A DNA stretch of 64,000 nucleotides from Pelagicoccus sp. SDUM812002 (GCF_031127835.1 NZ_JARXHX010000006.1:228938-292937); one strand, 5' to 3'; positions 17,077 through 26,141 are shown, numbered from the stretch's first letter. Program-made: numbers and translations. The notes: generated from the sequence alone by a model not told the origin.

Positions 17077-18132
17077 TTACTTCGCTACACTAATTTCGCC
17101 GACACCGAATACCAAGACGAGGACGCCTATCACATAGAGGACTCCGACGCTTACGCTCTCAAATCCTATCCGCACCATCCCTTTGCGTTCACGCAGCAGT
17201 AATCCCATGATCAAGACACCGCTCATCGCAATGTTGATGGCGATCCAGAAGCTAAGCGTCGGCGTCATCTTATGGTAAATCGAGCCATCTCGATAGGCGA
17301 TATCAGAGAAGGCCGCGAACAGCGAATCATACGCATTGCCCCCCAAAATGCCGCTCACCGCTAGGGTCAAGGCACCCCGTCGAACCGCGGCGATCGACGT
17401 CACCAACTCTGGCAATGACGTTGCCACAGAAGTGAGAAGTATCCCCATGATAAATACATCGAGTCCCGACAGCTCAACTATACTAGAAGCCGCCTTTTGC
17501 AGGACCCAGCCTGCAATACCGAGAGCCAACCCCAATATTAGAAAGCGTATCCAAAGTCTCAGTAACCCCAACTCTTCGTTATCATGTTCGGGCTCGTCAA
17601 CCCTCGTCTCCGCCGTGCTCACAGGCTTCCACATCGGCTCCGTCTTGGAACGGTTGACGAGAACCATACCCCCGAAATAGGCCACAAAAAGTAAGGGTGT
17701 AGCGGGATGCACTCCCCATAAGGTCCAAGGCGGAGAGTAGGAGGCCATAAGCAACACGGCCAACATGCAAACAAGGAGCCCTCCTTGCATGATATTCTCG
17801 ACCGAGGCTGCGGCGTGCTCCAAGTTAGCCCGCCTGTAACAGGTATCGGCTACTACTAAAAACAGCATCTGGGCGCCAATCCCGCCCAAGGCATTTCCCA
17901 ACGCTAGATGAGCCTGTCCGCTGTACGCCGCGCTGACCGAAAGAACACTTCCCGATATAGAGGTCACGGCACCCAGAACCATGCCTCCCATCAAAGCCTC
18001 GCCAACTCCCGTTCGGTCAGCGAGCTGATCTGCAGTGGTGGCGAGCAGCGTACCTAGATAGCCAATGGCAACAGCGCAGATCGCAAACCCGAGCACGCTC
18101 GTCGCTAGCGATCCTTCGAACAAAGAGCTCAC
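17077..18132 (-). CDS. CaCA-family sodium/calcium (cation) exchanger
   Basis: 351 residues, about ten membrane helices. The two inverted alpha-repeats that form the ion site are visible: GVGEALMGGMVLGAVTSISGS (about 42-62) and a second with LLTSVATSLPELVTSIAAVRRG (about 230-252). A hydrophilic loop near residues 170-190 is acidic (VDEPEHDNEE). In the first repeat the usual acidic residue is less obvious than in the second (Glu in LPELV), so the ion specificity is uncertain. It starts 22 bp after the Balon-like gene and is probably cotranscribed with it. Confidence 0.87.
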   Translation of the reverse strand: MSSLFEGSLATSVLGFAICAVAIGYLGTLLATTADQLADRTGVGEALMGGMVLGAVTSISGSVLSVSAAYSGQAHLALGNALGGIGAQMLFLVVADTCYRRANLEHAAASVENIMQGGLLVCMLAVLLMASYSPPWTLWGVHPATPLLFVAYFGGMVLVNRSKTEPMWKPVSTAETRVDEPEHDNEELGLLRLWIRFLILGLALGIAGWVLQKAASSIVELSGLDVFIMGILLTSVATSLPELVTSIAAVRRGALTLAVSGILGGNAYDSLFAAFSDIAYRDGSIYHKMTPTLSFWIAINIAMSGVLIMGLLLRERKGMVRIGFESVSVGVLYVIGVLVLVFGVGEISVAK

Positions 18133-18154
18133 CGTTCATTCTGCACCTTAAATG

Positions 18155-19327
18155 CTACCATCGAAAGAGTGCGGCAAGTTTCTTCCCTCCGGGGACTTCG
18201 TCATCTTCAACCACAGCGACATTCGCGCCCTTCTGGACTAACTCCGAAAAGATATAATCCAAAGCTTCGAATACTTCGAGCTCGTCAGAAGGTTCAGCAC
18301 TCTCCAAGTCCATCAAACCTCCCTTGCGCAACCATATTTCAGCATCTCGCGAAAGGACGCAGTCAGACACGCGAGCCTTTTCCGCAGCGAGTACGATTTC
18401 CTTCACATTGTTGCTGTAGAGTTCGCTCTCGGTGTCGGCAGATTTGAGCTTGTCGACAACGGTGCTGCTAGAAGCCTCTAGATCCTCGTTGCAAATTCTT
18501 CTGCAAATTCTGGCTACATCGGATTCATCTGAATGCGACTGCTCTCCCATCACCGTGAAAAGTTCGCCCTGTTGGTGCTTATAAGTTTTGCGAAATGCTG
18601 GAACGATAGATTCGTCACCTATCACTACTAACGGTAGCAGTCGCGACTCTTCCAGGTCTTCGAGCGCGTGTTTCAATTCTCGGAGAAAGATGGGCTCGTT
18701 AAGATCGCGCGGCGACTGTTCATGAGATACTCCCTGTTGGGACATTTGGGGCTCCGAGCCTCCCCCAACCTTCCGCACGTGAGCTCGGTGCCCTTGATCC
18801 ACCGCTCCGTCTTCTGAAAAATCGTACACGCTATCGGGTAGCTCTACCTCGCCATACAAGGCAGCTTCCTGTCCATCGAAACGGAACAACTTCGGGTTCT
18901 TGAAGCTCAAGCTCAAAGCGAGCATCTCTTTTTGGCTCTCTAGATTCTGGGCTGCTGGTCGCAGACGGAAGCGAGTTCCTGCCCATACGCCCTCCTTCGG
19001 AGGATTCTGCAATTTGAAAAGAGTAGAATCCGCATCCGAAAGGTGTATACAAACACCTTCGTAATCGCCGCTCCAGCGGTCACCGTCTTCTACCAGCTTC
19101 TCCCCTTGCTCGATTATACCATCGCGAACCGATACAAACCGCCCCTCTCGCTCCCATTCGGTAGCATTCTCTCGAAGCAAGTTGCTCAATCGCTTCGAAT
19201 GCAACTGATAGTTCTTTCCGCCACCTTCGGTAGCGAAGGCGATCGTAAGGCAACCTTCGTTCGGTTTCGCGTTAAGCTGTAGATATTCGGCAACAATTCG
19301 GTCTTTTTCACTTTTTAAAACACTCAT
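18155..19327 (-). CDS. Balon-like ribosome hibernation factor (bacterial aeRF1-related)
   Basis: 390 residues. The protein follows the three-part plan of bacterial archaeo-eukaryotic release-factor homologues. It has a divergent N-terminal domain and a middle domain with LPLVVIGDESIVPAFRKTY (about 232-250). The C-terminal Pelota/aRF1-like domain has EIVLAAEKARVSDCVLS, then GANVAVVEDD and the terminal GGKKLAALFRW, which corresponds to the family's AALLRY end. Balon, a member of this group, occupies the A site of idle ribosomes together with EF-Tu. No GGQ release motif was found, which fits hibernation rather than termination. It is upstream of the exchanger and downstream of pox. The family call is by pattern only. 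Confidence 0.65.
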   Translation of the reverse strand: MSVLKSEKDRIVAEYLQLNAKPNEGCLTIAFATEGGGKNYQLHSKRLSNLLRENATEWEREGRFVSVRDGIIEQGEKLVEDGDRWSGDYEGVCIHLSDADSTLFKLQNPPKEGVWAGTRFRLRPAAQNLESQKEMLALSLSFKNPKLFRFDGQEAALYGEVELPDSVYDFSEDGAVDQGHRAHVRKVGGGSEPQMSQQGVSHEQSPRDLNEPIFLRELKHALEDLEESRLLPLVVIGDESIVPAFRKTYKHQQGELFTVMGEQSHSDESDVARICRRICNEDLEASSSTVVDKLKSADTESELYSNNVKEIVLAAEKARVSDCVLSRDAEIWLRKGGLMDLESAEPSDELEVFEALDYIFSELVQKGANVAVVEDDEVPGGKKLAALFRW

Positions 19328-19427
19328 AATATTCTGGGTTATAATAACTAACAGTCCTGATGGGGAAACCAGCAGGTCTGACTCTACGCAAAATGAGATT
19401 AGCGGAGCCCTTGCAAACGGGCGTCCC

Positions 19428-21185
19428 TCATACCATTTCCTTAATTCTGTTCTTAGCTACAGTCTTAATAATACTGGAACGATACTTCTCTCCGCGGGCC
19501 ATCGACACGGCGAAATGCTTAGCTTGCTCGTACTCGATTTTAGCCGGCAATGGAGGTTCCTGCTTGTCGACAATCGCATCTATTAGCACCGGTCCATCCA
19601 CCGCAAGCGCCTCATCGAGAATCGATCCACAGTCCTTTGGGTCTTCTATTCTGTAACCACGTCCGCCACAGGCTTCAGCAAACTTGCAGAAATCGATAGG
19701 ATGAAGATCGCAGCCGTACTCTGGATTGCCCAGAAAAACCATTTGCTCCCACTTGATTTGACCTAATGTGCTGTTCGAAATTACGACGATCTTAATAGGA
19801 AGCTTGTAGCGTACCGCAGTCGCGAACTCTGCCATCAACATCGAGAACCCGCCATCACCCACGAAAGCTACGCATTGACGATCTGGATACGCCAATTGCG
19901 CTGCGATCGTGTAAGGCAAACCGTTAGCCATCGACGCTAGGGTACCTGACAACGAGAATTTCTGTCCGCGTTTCGCAGGAATCTGGCGTGCCCACCAAGA
20001 TGTTATCGTCCCGGAATCGGAGCTCACGATCGCGTCTTCCGCCAACCGCTTGCCAAGCTCCCAAGCTACCACCTGTGGCTTCATAGGGAGGTCCTGACGC
20101 TCTCCTCGCCCTTTCATGAGCGACCACCACTCTTCGCGAGACTTTTGAGCCTTTTCCAAAAAAGAGCGTTCTTTCTTTTCTACCAGCATCGGCAGGAGCG
20201 CCTCCAAGGTTCGCGAACTGTCTCCAAGTAAACCGACGTCTGCAGGGAATCTGAGTCCGATGCGAGCGGCATCTATATCGATCTGCACGCATTTAGCCTG
20301 ACTCGCCTTTGGCAAGTACTCCATGTACGGAAACGAGGTCCCAACCATCAGTAGCGTATCGCATTTCTGCATAACCTCCTCTGAAGGGAGCGTGCCCAGT
20401 AACCCGATGCCGCCCATAACCATGGGGTTGCCATCCGGCACGCATGCCTTCCCTAGCAGCGCCTTGACGATCGGGGCACCGAGCTTCTCTGCGGTATCGA
20501 TTAATTCGTCAGTTGCTCCTAGGGCACCTTGACCCGCTAAGATAACCACTTTCTTGCCTTTATTCAAAATGGAGGCCGCTTCGCGAAGCAGGGATTCAGC
20601 AGGGATCTCGCTCCTCTTTCCTGCCTTTGCTAAATAATAACGATCCACGTTTCGCTGGGATGGATTGTCAGCGCGTAAAGGCATCGACTGAAAGTCGACG
20701 GGGAAGTTAATGTGGGATACTCCTCGGCTCGCCAACGCGTTGCGACATGCCAAGTGTGTCACTCCCTCAACATGCTTTGGCCCCATTACACGGGTATTAT
20801 AAACGGCCACGTCCATAAAAACCCGATCTAGGTTCACATCTTGCTGGGAGTGCTGATCAATCAAGTCGTGAAAATGATGCCCCGTGATCGCGAGTACGGG
20901 AGCGCCATCAAGCTTAGCATCATATAGTCCATTCAACAGATGCAATCCACCAGGCCCGGAGGTCGCTAAACACACTCCCAATCGACCCGTATACTTCGCA
21001 TAGCCGACCGCCATGAAGGCGGCACCTTCCTCGTGCCTCGCCTGCACAAACCGTATCTTGTCTGTTCGCGTCCTGAGCGACTCCATCAACCCATTGATTC
21101 CATCCCCAGGAATGCCGAAAACGGTATCGACCCCCCACTCGATCAAACAATCAATCATTACATCTGCAGCGGTCGTTTTACTCAT
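19428..21185 (-). CDS. poxB: Thiamine-diphosphate pyruvate oxidase / pyruvate:quinone dehydrogenase type
   Basis: 585 residues. The three ThDP-enzyme domains are complete: Pyr domain (VFGIPGDGING; catalytic Glu52 region in RHEEGAAFMA), central FAD/Rossmann domain (about 190-330) and PP domain with GDGGFSMLMAEFATAVRYK and the Asn-containing metal loop. It most resembles PoxB, which oxidises pyruvate to acetate and passes electrons to membrane quinone. The C-terminus (about 20 basic and hydrophobic residues) could be the lipid-binding tail. The oxygen-using oxidase alternative cannot be excluded. The start is ATG 21185 because AAAGG lies 7 bp upstream. A sigma-54-like promoter lies 56 bp upstream. 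Confidence 0.85.
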   Translation of the reverse strand: MSKTTAADVMIDCLIEWGVDTVFGIPGDGINGLMESLRTRTDKIRFVQARHEEGAAFMAVGYAKYTGRLGVCLATSGPGGLHLLNGLYDAKLDGAPVLAITGHHFHDLIDQHSQQDVNLDRVFMDVAVYNTRVMGPKHVEGVTHLACRNALASRGVSHINFPVDFQSMPLRADNPSQRNVDRYYLAKAGKRSEIPAESLLREAASILNKGKKVVILAGQGALGATDELIDTAEKLGAPIVKALLGKACVPDGNPMVMGGIGLLGTLPSEEVMQKCDTLLMVGTSFPYMEYLPKASQAKCVQIDIDAARIGLRFPADVGLLGDSSRTLEALLPMLVEKKERSFLEKAQKSREEWWSLMKGRGERQDLPMKPQVVAWELGKRLAEDAIVSSDSGTITSWWARQIPAKRGQKFSLSGTLASMANGLPYTIAAQLAYPDRQCVAFVGDGGFSMLMAEFATAVRYKLPIKIVVISNSTLGQIKWEQMVFLGNPEYGCDLHPIDFCKFAEACGGRGYRIEDPKDCGSILDEALAVDGPVLIDAIVDKQEPPLPAKIEYEQAKHFAVSMARGEKYRSSIIKTVAKNRIKEMV

Positions 21186-21240
21186 ACCCATGCCTTTTTC
21201 TTTCGTTGAACATTTTTCTACTAGAGCGTGGCTAACTCGT

Positions 21241-21256
21241 TGCAGGTTTACTGCCA
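21241..21256 (-). promoter_or_regulatory. Sigma-54-type promoter of pox
   Basis: Minus-strand TTGGCAGTAAACCTGCAA contains GG-N10-GC and matches 9 of 12 scored consensus positions (TGGCACG-N4-TTGCW). The start site would fall near 21230, giving a leader of about 45 nt. Confidence 0.6.
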
Positions 21257-21470
21257 ACGGACGGTCCGCGGCGAAAAACGGAAACTGCTCCTACAGGCGC
21301 AGTCATGTTCGGCACGAATATACGTATTCAATTACAATAGAAAACGGAGCCCTCTATATGCAATCTGCAAAAATTGTTATGCAAAACGACCCGCTATTGG
21401 AGAATACTTTTAGAGAAATTCGCTCCGAAATGTAAAACCTACCTCTGCTGCGGCGCGCGAGCCCGCCGGT
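21257..21470. other. Divergent intergenic region between pox and yciF
   Basis: The two starts are 376 bp apart, with a sigma-54-type promoter facing each way. The central 214 bp is AT-rich in places and is the natural place for a shared activator site; I could not define a convincing palindrome. A 25-codon open frame (21358-21435) is present but unsupported. Confidence 0.4.
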
Positions 21471-21486
21471 AGGCACAACCTTTGCA
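21471..21486 (+). promoter_or_regulatory. Sigma-54-type promoter of yciF-like gene
   Basis: AGGCACAACCTTTGCA: GG at 21472-21473, GC at 21484-21485, 10 of 12 consensus positions including a perfect TTTGCA. The expected start is near 21497, 65 nt before the ATG. Confidence 0.7.
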
Positions 21487-21561
21487 ATTCCTAGCCAGCC
21501 CCCTCACCATTCAGAGGAAAGGGGCATATATATCGTAACAAAAATAAATTATACATAACCT

Positions 21562-22050
21562 ATGAATACTGAATTGCACAAACTCTTCGTGGATCAACTC
21601 CGCGACATGTACGACGCAGAACTTCGCATCGTGGAAGCCCTACCGAAAAAAATCGAGAAAGCCCAATCAAGTGATTTGAAAGCGGGACTCGAGCAACACT
21701 TGGGCGAGACTAAAACTCAAATCAAGCGGCTTGACGAGGTCTTCGAACTGATCAACGAAAAGCAAACGCGCAACACCTGCCAAGCGACCAAAGGACTCAT
21801 CAAGGAAGCGGAAGAGCTGCTAAGTGAGTTCGAAGGCTCCTCCGCCATCGACGCGGCGATCGTTTGCGCCGGCCAAAAGATCGAACACTACGAGATCGCT
21901 ACCTATGGCTGTCTCTGCACCTGGGCTAAGCAAATGGGACATGACAAGGCATACGTACTTCTGCACGAGTCACTCGAGGAGGAGAAGGCCGCTGACGAGA
22001 CTCTCAGTCGCGCCGCGATAGGTGAGGTTAACTTGGCTGCCCATCACTAA
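21562..22050 (+). CDS. DUF892 (YciE/YciF) ferritin-like protein
   Basis: 162 residues, all helical, matching the YciF group of ferritin-like four-helix bundles: LFVDQLRDMYDAELRIVEALPK at the N-terminus, KIEHYEIATYGCLCTWAKQMGHDKA in the third helix and LHESLEEEKAADETLSR in the fourth, with the Glu/His residues that could bind a di-iron centre. Family members are induced by osmotic, acid or stationary-phase stress, and their activity is not established. It is divergent from pox with its own sigma-54-like promoter, and ends in a strong hairpin. Confidence 0.93.
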   Translation: MNTELHKLFVDQLRDMYDAELRIVEALPKKIEKAQSSDLKAGLEQHLGETKTQIKRLDEVFELINEKQTRNTCQATKGLIKEAEELLSEFEGSSAIDAAIVCAGQKIEHYEIATYGCLCTWAKQMGHDKAYVLLHESLEEEKAADETLSRAAIGEVNLAAHH

Positions 22051-22076
22051 GCCAACGCCGACAATACCTAACAAAC

Positions 22077-22109
22077 GAAGCCTGTCTCCAGATACTGGAG
22101 ACAGACTTC
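22077..22109 (+). terminator. Hairpin after yciF-like gene
   Basis: TGTCTCCAG-ATA-CTGGAGACA (22083-22103) is a perfect 9-bp stem with a 3-nt loop. Flanking GAAG/CTTC extends it across an internal loop. The following sequence is T-rich but not a clean run. Confidence 0.65.
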
Positions 22110-22245
22110 TTCATACAGTCGTGTCCTAGCTTCCTTCTCAATGGGACTAACAGATTCTTCGCGTCTCGCCCAACCCTCCTACCCGGGTTAGACACGAATA
22201 TGCTGCTAATCTCGAAAAATTGCGAACAGACGACGCCATCATGGG

Positions 22246-22851
22246 CTACTGGGGCGCATTTTGCTGCACCCACTCGATCACTCCACAGGCGATTCGTGGC
22301 CCAGCTGCCCCAGAAGGTTGAGACTCAAAATCGTCCGCACCTGCGTGAATGATTACCGCTTTACCAATGATGGATTTTTCGCCGTCAAAACTGAGATACT
22401 CATCAACGCGCTCGAGCGTAGCGTCACCTGTGTCGGTCGAGTCTAAATTCCCTAAGTCGCCGACATGGCGCTTATCCGCCATTGGGCCAGCGTGCGGCTC
22501 GTTCGTCGGATTAAAATGGCCGCCCGCTGAGGTACCATCTGGCGCCGAGCAATCCCCGTTCTCGTGAACGTGAAACCCGTGCCTGCCACTCGTGGATAGA
22601 TTTCGAATATCCGCGAATACACGAATTCCGTCGGCTTCCTCGACAAAGGTCACAACGCCCTCGACATTGTTTCCTTGAGTTGGGGACAGTCGAGCTTCGG
22701 CGATACGCAATGGTTCAGTACTGCTGGCCGCATCTGGGTCGGGCTCTACCACTTGGTTAGAACAGCCGGCAGACAGCAGGACTCCGAGAGCTGCCAGTAC
22801 CGCTGCCCCCTTTGCGAATAATCTATTACGAAATATGTTGGTGTGTTTCAT
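22246..22851 (-). CDS. sodC: Periplasmic Cu/Zn superoxide dismutase, lipoprotein
   Basis: 201 residues from Met 22851. The signal peptide ends in a lipobox LSAGC (Cys30), so the enzyme is anchored in the envelope. Metal ligands are all visible: HGFHVHENGDCS (Cu His pair and disulfide Cys), GGHFNP, HAGPMADKRHVGDLGNL (Zn ligands including Asp) and AVIIHAGADDF (last Cu His). The paired Cys is in GPRIACGVIEW. It dismutates superoxide outside the cytoplasm. An upstream Met (22896) is in frame but adds a less typical signal. It lies 79 bp after the ferritin-like gene in the same direction. Confidence 0.95.
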   Translation of the reverse strand: MKHTNIFRNRLFAKGAAVLAALGVLLSAGCSNQVVEPDPDAASSTEPLRIAEARLSPTQGNNVEGVVTFVEEADGIRVFADIRNLSTSGRHGFHVHENGDCSAPDGTSAGGHFNPTNEPHAGPMADKRHVGDLGNLDSTDTGDATLERVDEYLSFDGEKSIIGKAVIIHAGADDFESQPSGAAGPRIACGVIEWVQQNAPQ

Positions 22852-22930
22852 TGATAACAGGTGGTTGGATGTTTTATATCTTTTATTTGTATTCAATTAC
22901 TAGCTACAATAATTCACTCACTTAATAAAA

Positions 22931-23464
22931 CTATGCCGCTCCTTCCTCCATGGATCTGCTGGAACGCTCGCTGCGGCTCCCCATCTCGTCTGCTTCTTTA
23001 CTCTCGAGCTCGCCCAGATGGGTAGCCGAGCTCGACTTTAGCAATTCGAGCGTCTCACAAGCAGACGGAAGCAACATCGTCGACAATGACTCAGCCAACG
23101 AGGTCTCGAGGCTATCCACACTCACCGCGATCCGGTACGCCCGCACTATCTCACCTTCTAACTCCCGCAATTCCAACTCGGGGACCTCGAAGCCATAAAG
23201 CGTAGCTGCGCATAACACCGCGGTGTGCGGTCGATCCCAACTTACCTCGGAACTACACGGTTCGCCCCCCAAACTCCGAATTAGCGCGATCAGGCTGTCG
23301 ACTTGCTCTTGGTGCCGTTGTCTCAGGTCATCGTAGTTAGGCCCGCCCAGATCGCTATCGAGCAAAGCGTCTGCTAAGCGATAGACCTCCACCGCCGCCA
23401 GTTCTCGCCGCAATAACTCACTGTATAAAGCGATTCCCACCTTTGATTGTTCCTGATTCTTCAT
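22931..23464 (-). CDS. Ferritin-like helical protein (DUF2383-type)
   Basis: 177 residues, strongly helical. Helix 1 (YSELLRRELAAVEVYRLADALL) and helix 2 (LRQRHQEQVDSLIALIRSLGG) have the spacing of DUF2383/ferritin-like proteins. Later helices (EGEIVRAYRIAVSVDSLETSL) complete a four-helix bundle. The C-terminus is a charged Ser/Glu/Arg-rich tail. Probably an iron- or stress-related cytoplasmic protein of unknown activity. It likely forms an operon with sodC. A GG-N10-GC element matching 8 of 12 positions ends 15 bp before its ATG. Confidence 0.7.
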   Translation of the reverse strand: MKNQEQSKVGIALYSELLRRELAAVEVYRLADALLDSDLGGPNYDDLRQRHQEQVDSLIALIRSLGGEPCSSEVSWDRPHTAVLCAATLYGFEVPELELRELEGEIVRAYRIAVSVDSLETSLAESLSTMLLPSACETLELLKSSSATHLGELESKEADEMGSRSERSSRSMEEGAA

Positions 23465-23478
23465 CTGAAGCTCTCATT

Positions 23479-23494
23479 CGCAGTTTCAGCGCCA
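23479..23494 (-). promoter_or_regulatory. Possible sigma-54-type promoter of the ferritin-like gene
   Basis: Minus-strand TGGCGCTGAAACTGCG, GG-N10-GC, 8 of 12 positions. It shares TGGCGCTGA with the elements at 30063 and 30736. The start codon lies about where transcription would begin. Confidence 0.35.
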
Positions 23495-23518
23495 ACCACG
23501 CACGAGGTCTTTGAGGAA

Positions 23519-23534
23519 TGGCACACTTCATGCC
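23519..23534 (+). promoter_or_regulatory. Possible sigma-54-type promoter of the DCC gene
   Basis: TGGCACACTTCATGCC, GG-N10-GC, 9 of 12 positions. The expected start (near 23545) almost coincides with the GTG at 23547. Confidence 0.45.
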
Positions 23535-23546
23535 TGAGCCTTAACC

Positions 23547-23945
23547 GTGCGATCGCGGAAAACAGACGTACTTCCACTGGAGCGCCCTCTTCTCGTTTGG
23601 GACGGCGACTGCGATTTCTGTAAACGTTGCGTCCTCTTGTGGCGACGATTGGTCAAGCAGAACGTCGACGATTGCCCCTACCAAGAATGCAGCATGCAAC
23701 TCGACTCCGTATCCAGCGAGCAATTCGCCCGGCGTGTTTACCTGTTGGAGCCTGGCGGCAACCACCTCGGCGGGGCATCCGCAGTCTATCGATCCCTAGC
23801 CTCCACGCGCCTTCGCTTCCTCGACCGCCTGTATTCCAAATCCCATACATTTGCCGCCATCAGCGAAACCGTTTACGCATTCGTAGCGCGTCATCGCTCC
23901 GTCTTTTCAGAGCTTCTCGGGGCGTTGCTCCCGAAAAAAGCCTAA
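23547..23945 (+). CDS. DCC-family thiol-disulfide oxidoreductase-like protein
   Basis: 132 residues. The family motif DGDCDFC lies at residues 19-25 (Cys22, Cys25), followed by a thioredoxin-like region (DF393/DCC). Activity of the family is presumed redox but not established. Start codon GTG at 23547, since no ATG is in frame before the motif. Divergent from the ferritin-like gene. Its last 4 bp overlap the end of the decayed RND gene on the other strand. Confidence 0.8.
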   Translation: MRSRKTDVLPLERPLLVWDGDCDFCKRCVLLWRRLVKQNVDDCPYQECSMQLDSVSSEQFARRVYLLEPGGNHLGGASAVYRSLASTRLRFLDRLYSKSHTFAAISETVYAFVARHRSVFSELLGALLPKKA

Positions 23946-24877
23946 CGGTCCGAACGTATCCGCTGCCATCCCTGTTTTCCGTCTTCCAGAATACAATAAA
24001 AGGCCGGAACGATTATCAGGGCAATCACCGTTACGAAGAGCACTCCAAACCCCAGACTCAGCGCCATGGGGATCAGGAATCGCGCCTGCAACGAAGTTTC
24101 GAAGATCATCGGCGCCAGACCAAAAAATGTGGTAAGCGAGGTTAGCAACACTGGCCGAAAGCGGCGAATCGTACCTTCAACCACTAACTCTCGAACGTCC
24201 CCTTCGACATTTTTCTTTCGTCGCTCATTGATGGTAGCGATCAATACTAGCGAATCGTTCACCACTACGCCTGCTAGTGCCACGAGTCCGAACATGCTGA
24301 TTAAGCTTCAGTCGAAGCCCATTAACAGGTGCCCGAACAAAGCCCCCACGAAGCCGAAGGGAATCGCCGCCATGATCAAAAGAGGCTGGGCATAACTGCG
24401 AAAGATGATCGCCATCATCGAGTACATCGCCAACAGAGCGAGCAGCATGTTGTTACCCAGCGAGCCGAGAGCCTCCTGCCGGTCTTGCTGTTCGCCCGAA
24501 AGCTCGAAACCGAGACCCGAATACCGCTCCCTCAACCCTGGCAAAAAATCAGTCCGGATCGATCGAGTCACTTTTCCGGCCGATGTCACCGTACGGTCAA
24601 TACTTCCGGTCACCTTCACCGCCCGTCTTCCTTGCTCGCGTTCAAGGCTCGTGTATGAAGTGCTGTACTGAATACGCGCTGCCTCTTGCGAAGGGATTTC
24701 GCCTCCTTTCGGCGTTCGTATAACCATCCCGTACAGATCGCCCAAATGCTGCGTCTCGCTCGCCGGCCGCCTAACATTGACCCGTAGCTCATCCTTTCCT
24801 CGCTGGGTGCGCACCGCTTCAGCGCCGAAATAGGCCCCACGAATCTGCCGCGCCAAATCCGTTTCCGTGACGCGAGC
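23942..24877 (-). pseudogene. RND efflux pump remnant (C-terminal third, internal stop)
   Basis: Translation in one minus-strand frame gives the last roughly 310 residues of an HAE1/CusA-type RND transporter: TETDLARQIRGAYFGAEA, then the transmembrane series from LLALLAMYSMMAIIF to the end (LIIVPAFYCILEDG). An in-frame TGA (plus-strand 24308-24310) interrupts it between LMGFD and SLISMFGLVALAG. About the first 700 residues are missing: its 5' side runs straight into the outer-membrane-factor remnant. It cannot make a working pump. Confidence 0.88.
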
Positions 24878-25990
24878 GCTCGTTGCTCCTCGATTCGGTT
24901 CGCCTCCCGACCACCGTCAAACAACTCTTCGGACAAGCTCGCCGCCAACTGCCAAAACAAGTCTTCGAACAATTCGTCCCACTCCAAAGCCTCGCCAAAT
25001 AGGCTCGCTTGCAAGCGAAGCCCCGGCAAGCGTTCCGCTAGGGCCGCTGCAACGCGCCGCTCCTGGGCTCGCAATCCCCCCATATGCTGCCTGCAGGTCG
25101 GGACGACGGTATATCAGGTCCGCCGGTACTCCAGGATCGGGAATCGGCGGCAGCTCGGGAAAACCAACCCTGCGCAGCGAAACGTCCAACTCTTGCGGCG
25201 CCTCGCCAGCCAAAATCGAGACCCGAACCTCCGCTTCCACCAATCGAGCTTCTTCACGCTCCTTGAGTTCCAGCACGCTTAAATACTGCTGCTCCTGCCG
25301 GGCCACGTTCAAGGCGGAGCCTTGTCCGTTGGCTAGCTGTTCCTCCGTCAGCTCCAATAGGGTGCGTGAAAGATCGACCTGCTCGGCGAGCACTTCCGCA
25401 CGTTGGCGCGACAAGAGCACATCTAACCAAGCTCCCGTCAAGTTGGCCGCTACCGTCATGCGAGCGGCGAAGAGCTGCTCTCGGGCCGCTTCCGCCGCGA
25501 TTCGGGCAGCGGCATCCTCGTCTCGCAGACGCCCCCACAAGTCCACCTCGTAAGAGGCCGCAAGGCTCGCTCGATAAGTATCTATTGTCTGGATACCCTG
25601 TTCGCCAGCGGTGGGCCCGATGCCCATCCTTAAAGGAGCGTGTCGTCGACTGGCCTCAATGGAGGCCTCGACCGTGGGCCAGAGAGCTGAACCGGCCAGT
25701 CCAGCCCGAACCTGCGCCTGCAGCATGCGGGCCCGAGCAGAACCGAGACCGGGATTGTTCTCCATCGCGCGGTCCACGAGTTCGAGCAACTCCGGGTCGT
25801 CGAAAAATGAGAACCACTCCTCGCGTTCGACCGTTTGCAGTCCCTGCTCTACGCTTCCAAATTGCTCGGGAACCTCCGCTAGCGGTCCGCTCGAAAAATC
25901 GCTTCCCGAACGACACCCGGCTAAAAAACATTGCTCCAACAGCCCACCAATGCGACCTGCACAACGAGCACAGCAAAATGCACCGCAAAG
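24878..25990 (-). pseudogene. Outer-membrane efflux factor (TolC/NodT-type) remnant
   Basis: An OMF lipoprotein broken in at least two places. A lipoprotein-like signal (AVLVVQVALVGC) is read in one frame near 25940-25990. The body (VDRAMENNPGLGSARARMLQAQ ... SYEVDLWGRLRDEDAAARIAAE ... PADLIYRRPDLQAAYGG) is in another frame. At a C6 run (25076-25081) the frame shifts again to LRAQERRVAAALAERLPGLRL. The C-terminal part (after EANRIEEQR) is replaced by RND sequence. The shifts are at homopolymers (A6 at 25923-25928, C6), so sequencing error could explain those, but not the fusion. Confidence 0.85.
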
Positions 25991-26115
25991 AGCTTTTGGG
26001 AGGGAGCCTGTTCATCTGCCCGCACGTAGTGCAAAAGCTATGCCAGCCGTAGGCTGTTCGCTTCAAACGATGAGCGACGCACTAACCGCAAGCAGAGCCG
26101 ACACCTTCTAAAGCT

Positions 26116-26131
26116 TGGCTCGAAACTTGCA
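26116..26131 (+). promoter_or_regulatory. Sigma-54-type promoter of phosphoketolase
   Basis: TGGCTCGAAACTTGCA: GG 26117-26118, GC 26129-26130, 11 of 12 consensus positions. The predicted start falls on the ATG at 26142, implying a leaderless message and ruling out the in-frame TTG at 26115. Confidence 0.75.
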
Positions 26132-26141
26132 ATTTCCGGGT

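Noticed and set aside
19411..19426. GG-N10-GC with a perfect TTTGCA before the Balon-like gene
   Set aside because: Only 7 of 12 positions; the -24 half does not match, so it is not counted as a sigma-54 promoter.
21358..21435. 25-codon open frame between pox and yciF
   Set aside because: No ribosome-binding site, very short, lies in a promoter region.
24867..25553. Plus-strand open frame opposite the outer-membrane factor remnant
   Set aside because: Low-complexity Ala/Ser/Arg composition antisense to recognisable OMF sequence.
26115..26141. TTG start for phosphoketolase nine codons upstream of the ATG
   Set aside because: The TTG is inside a sigma-54-like -24 element with 11 of 12 matches, so it would not be transcribed from that promoter; the ATG at 26142 gives normal family length.
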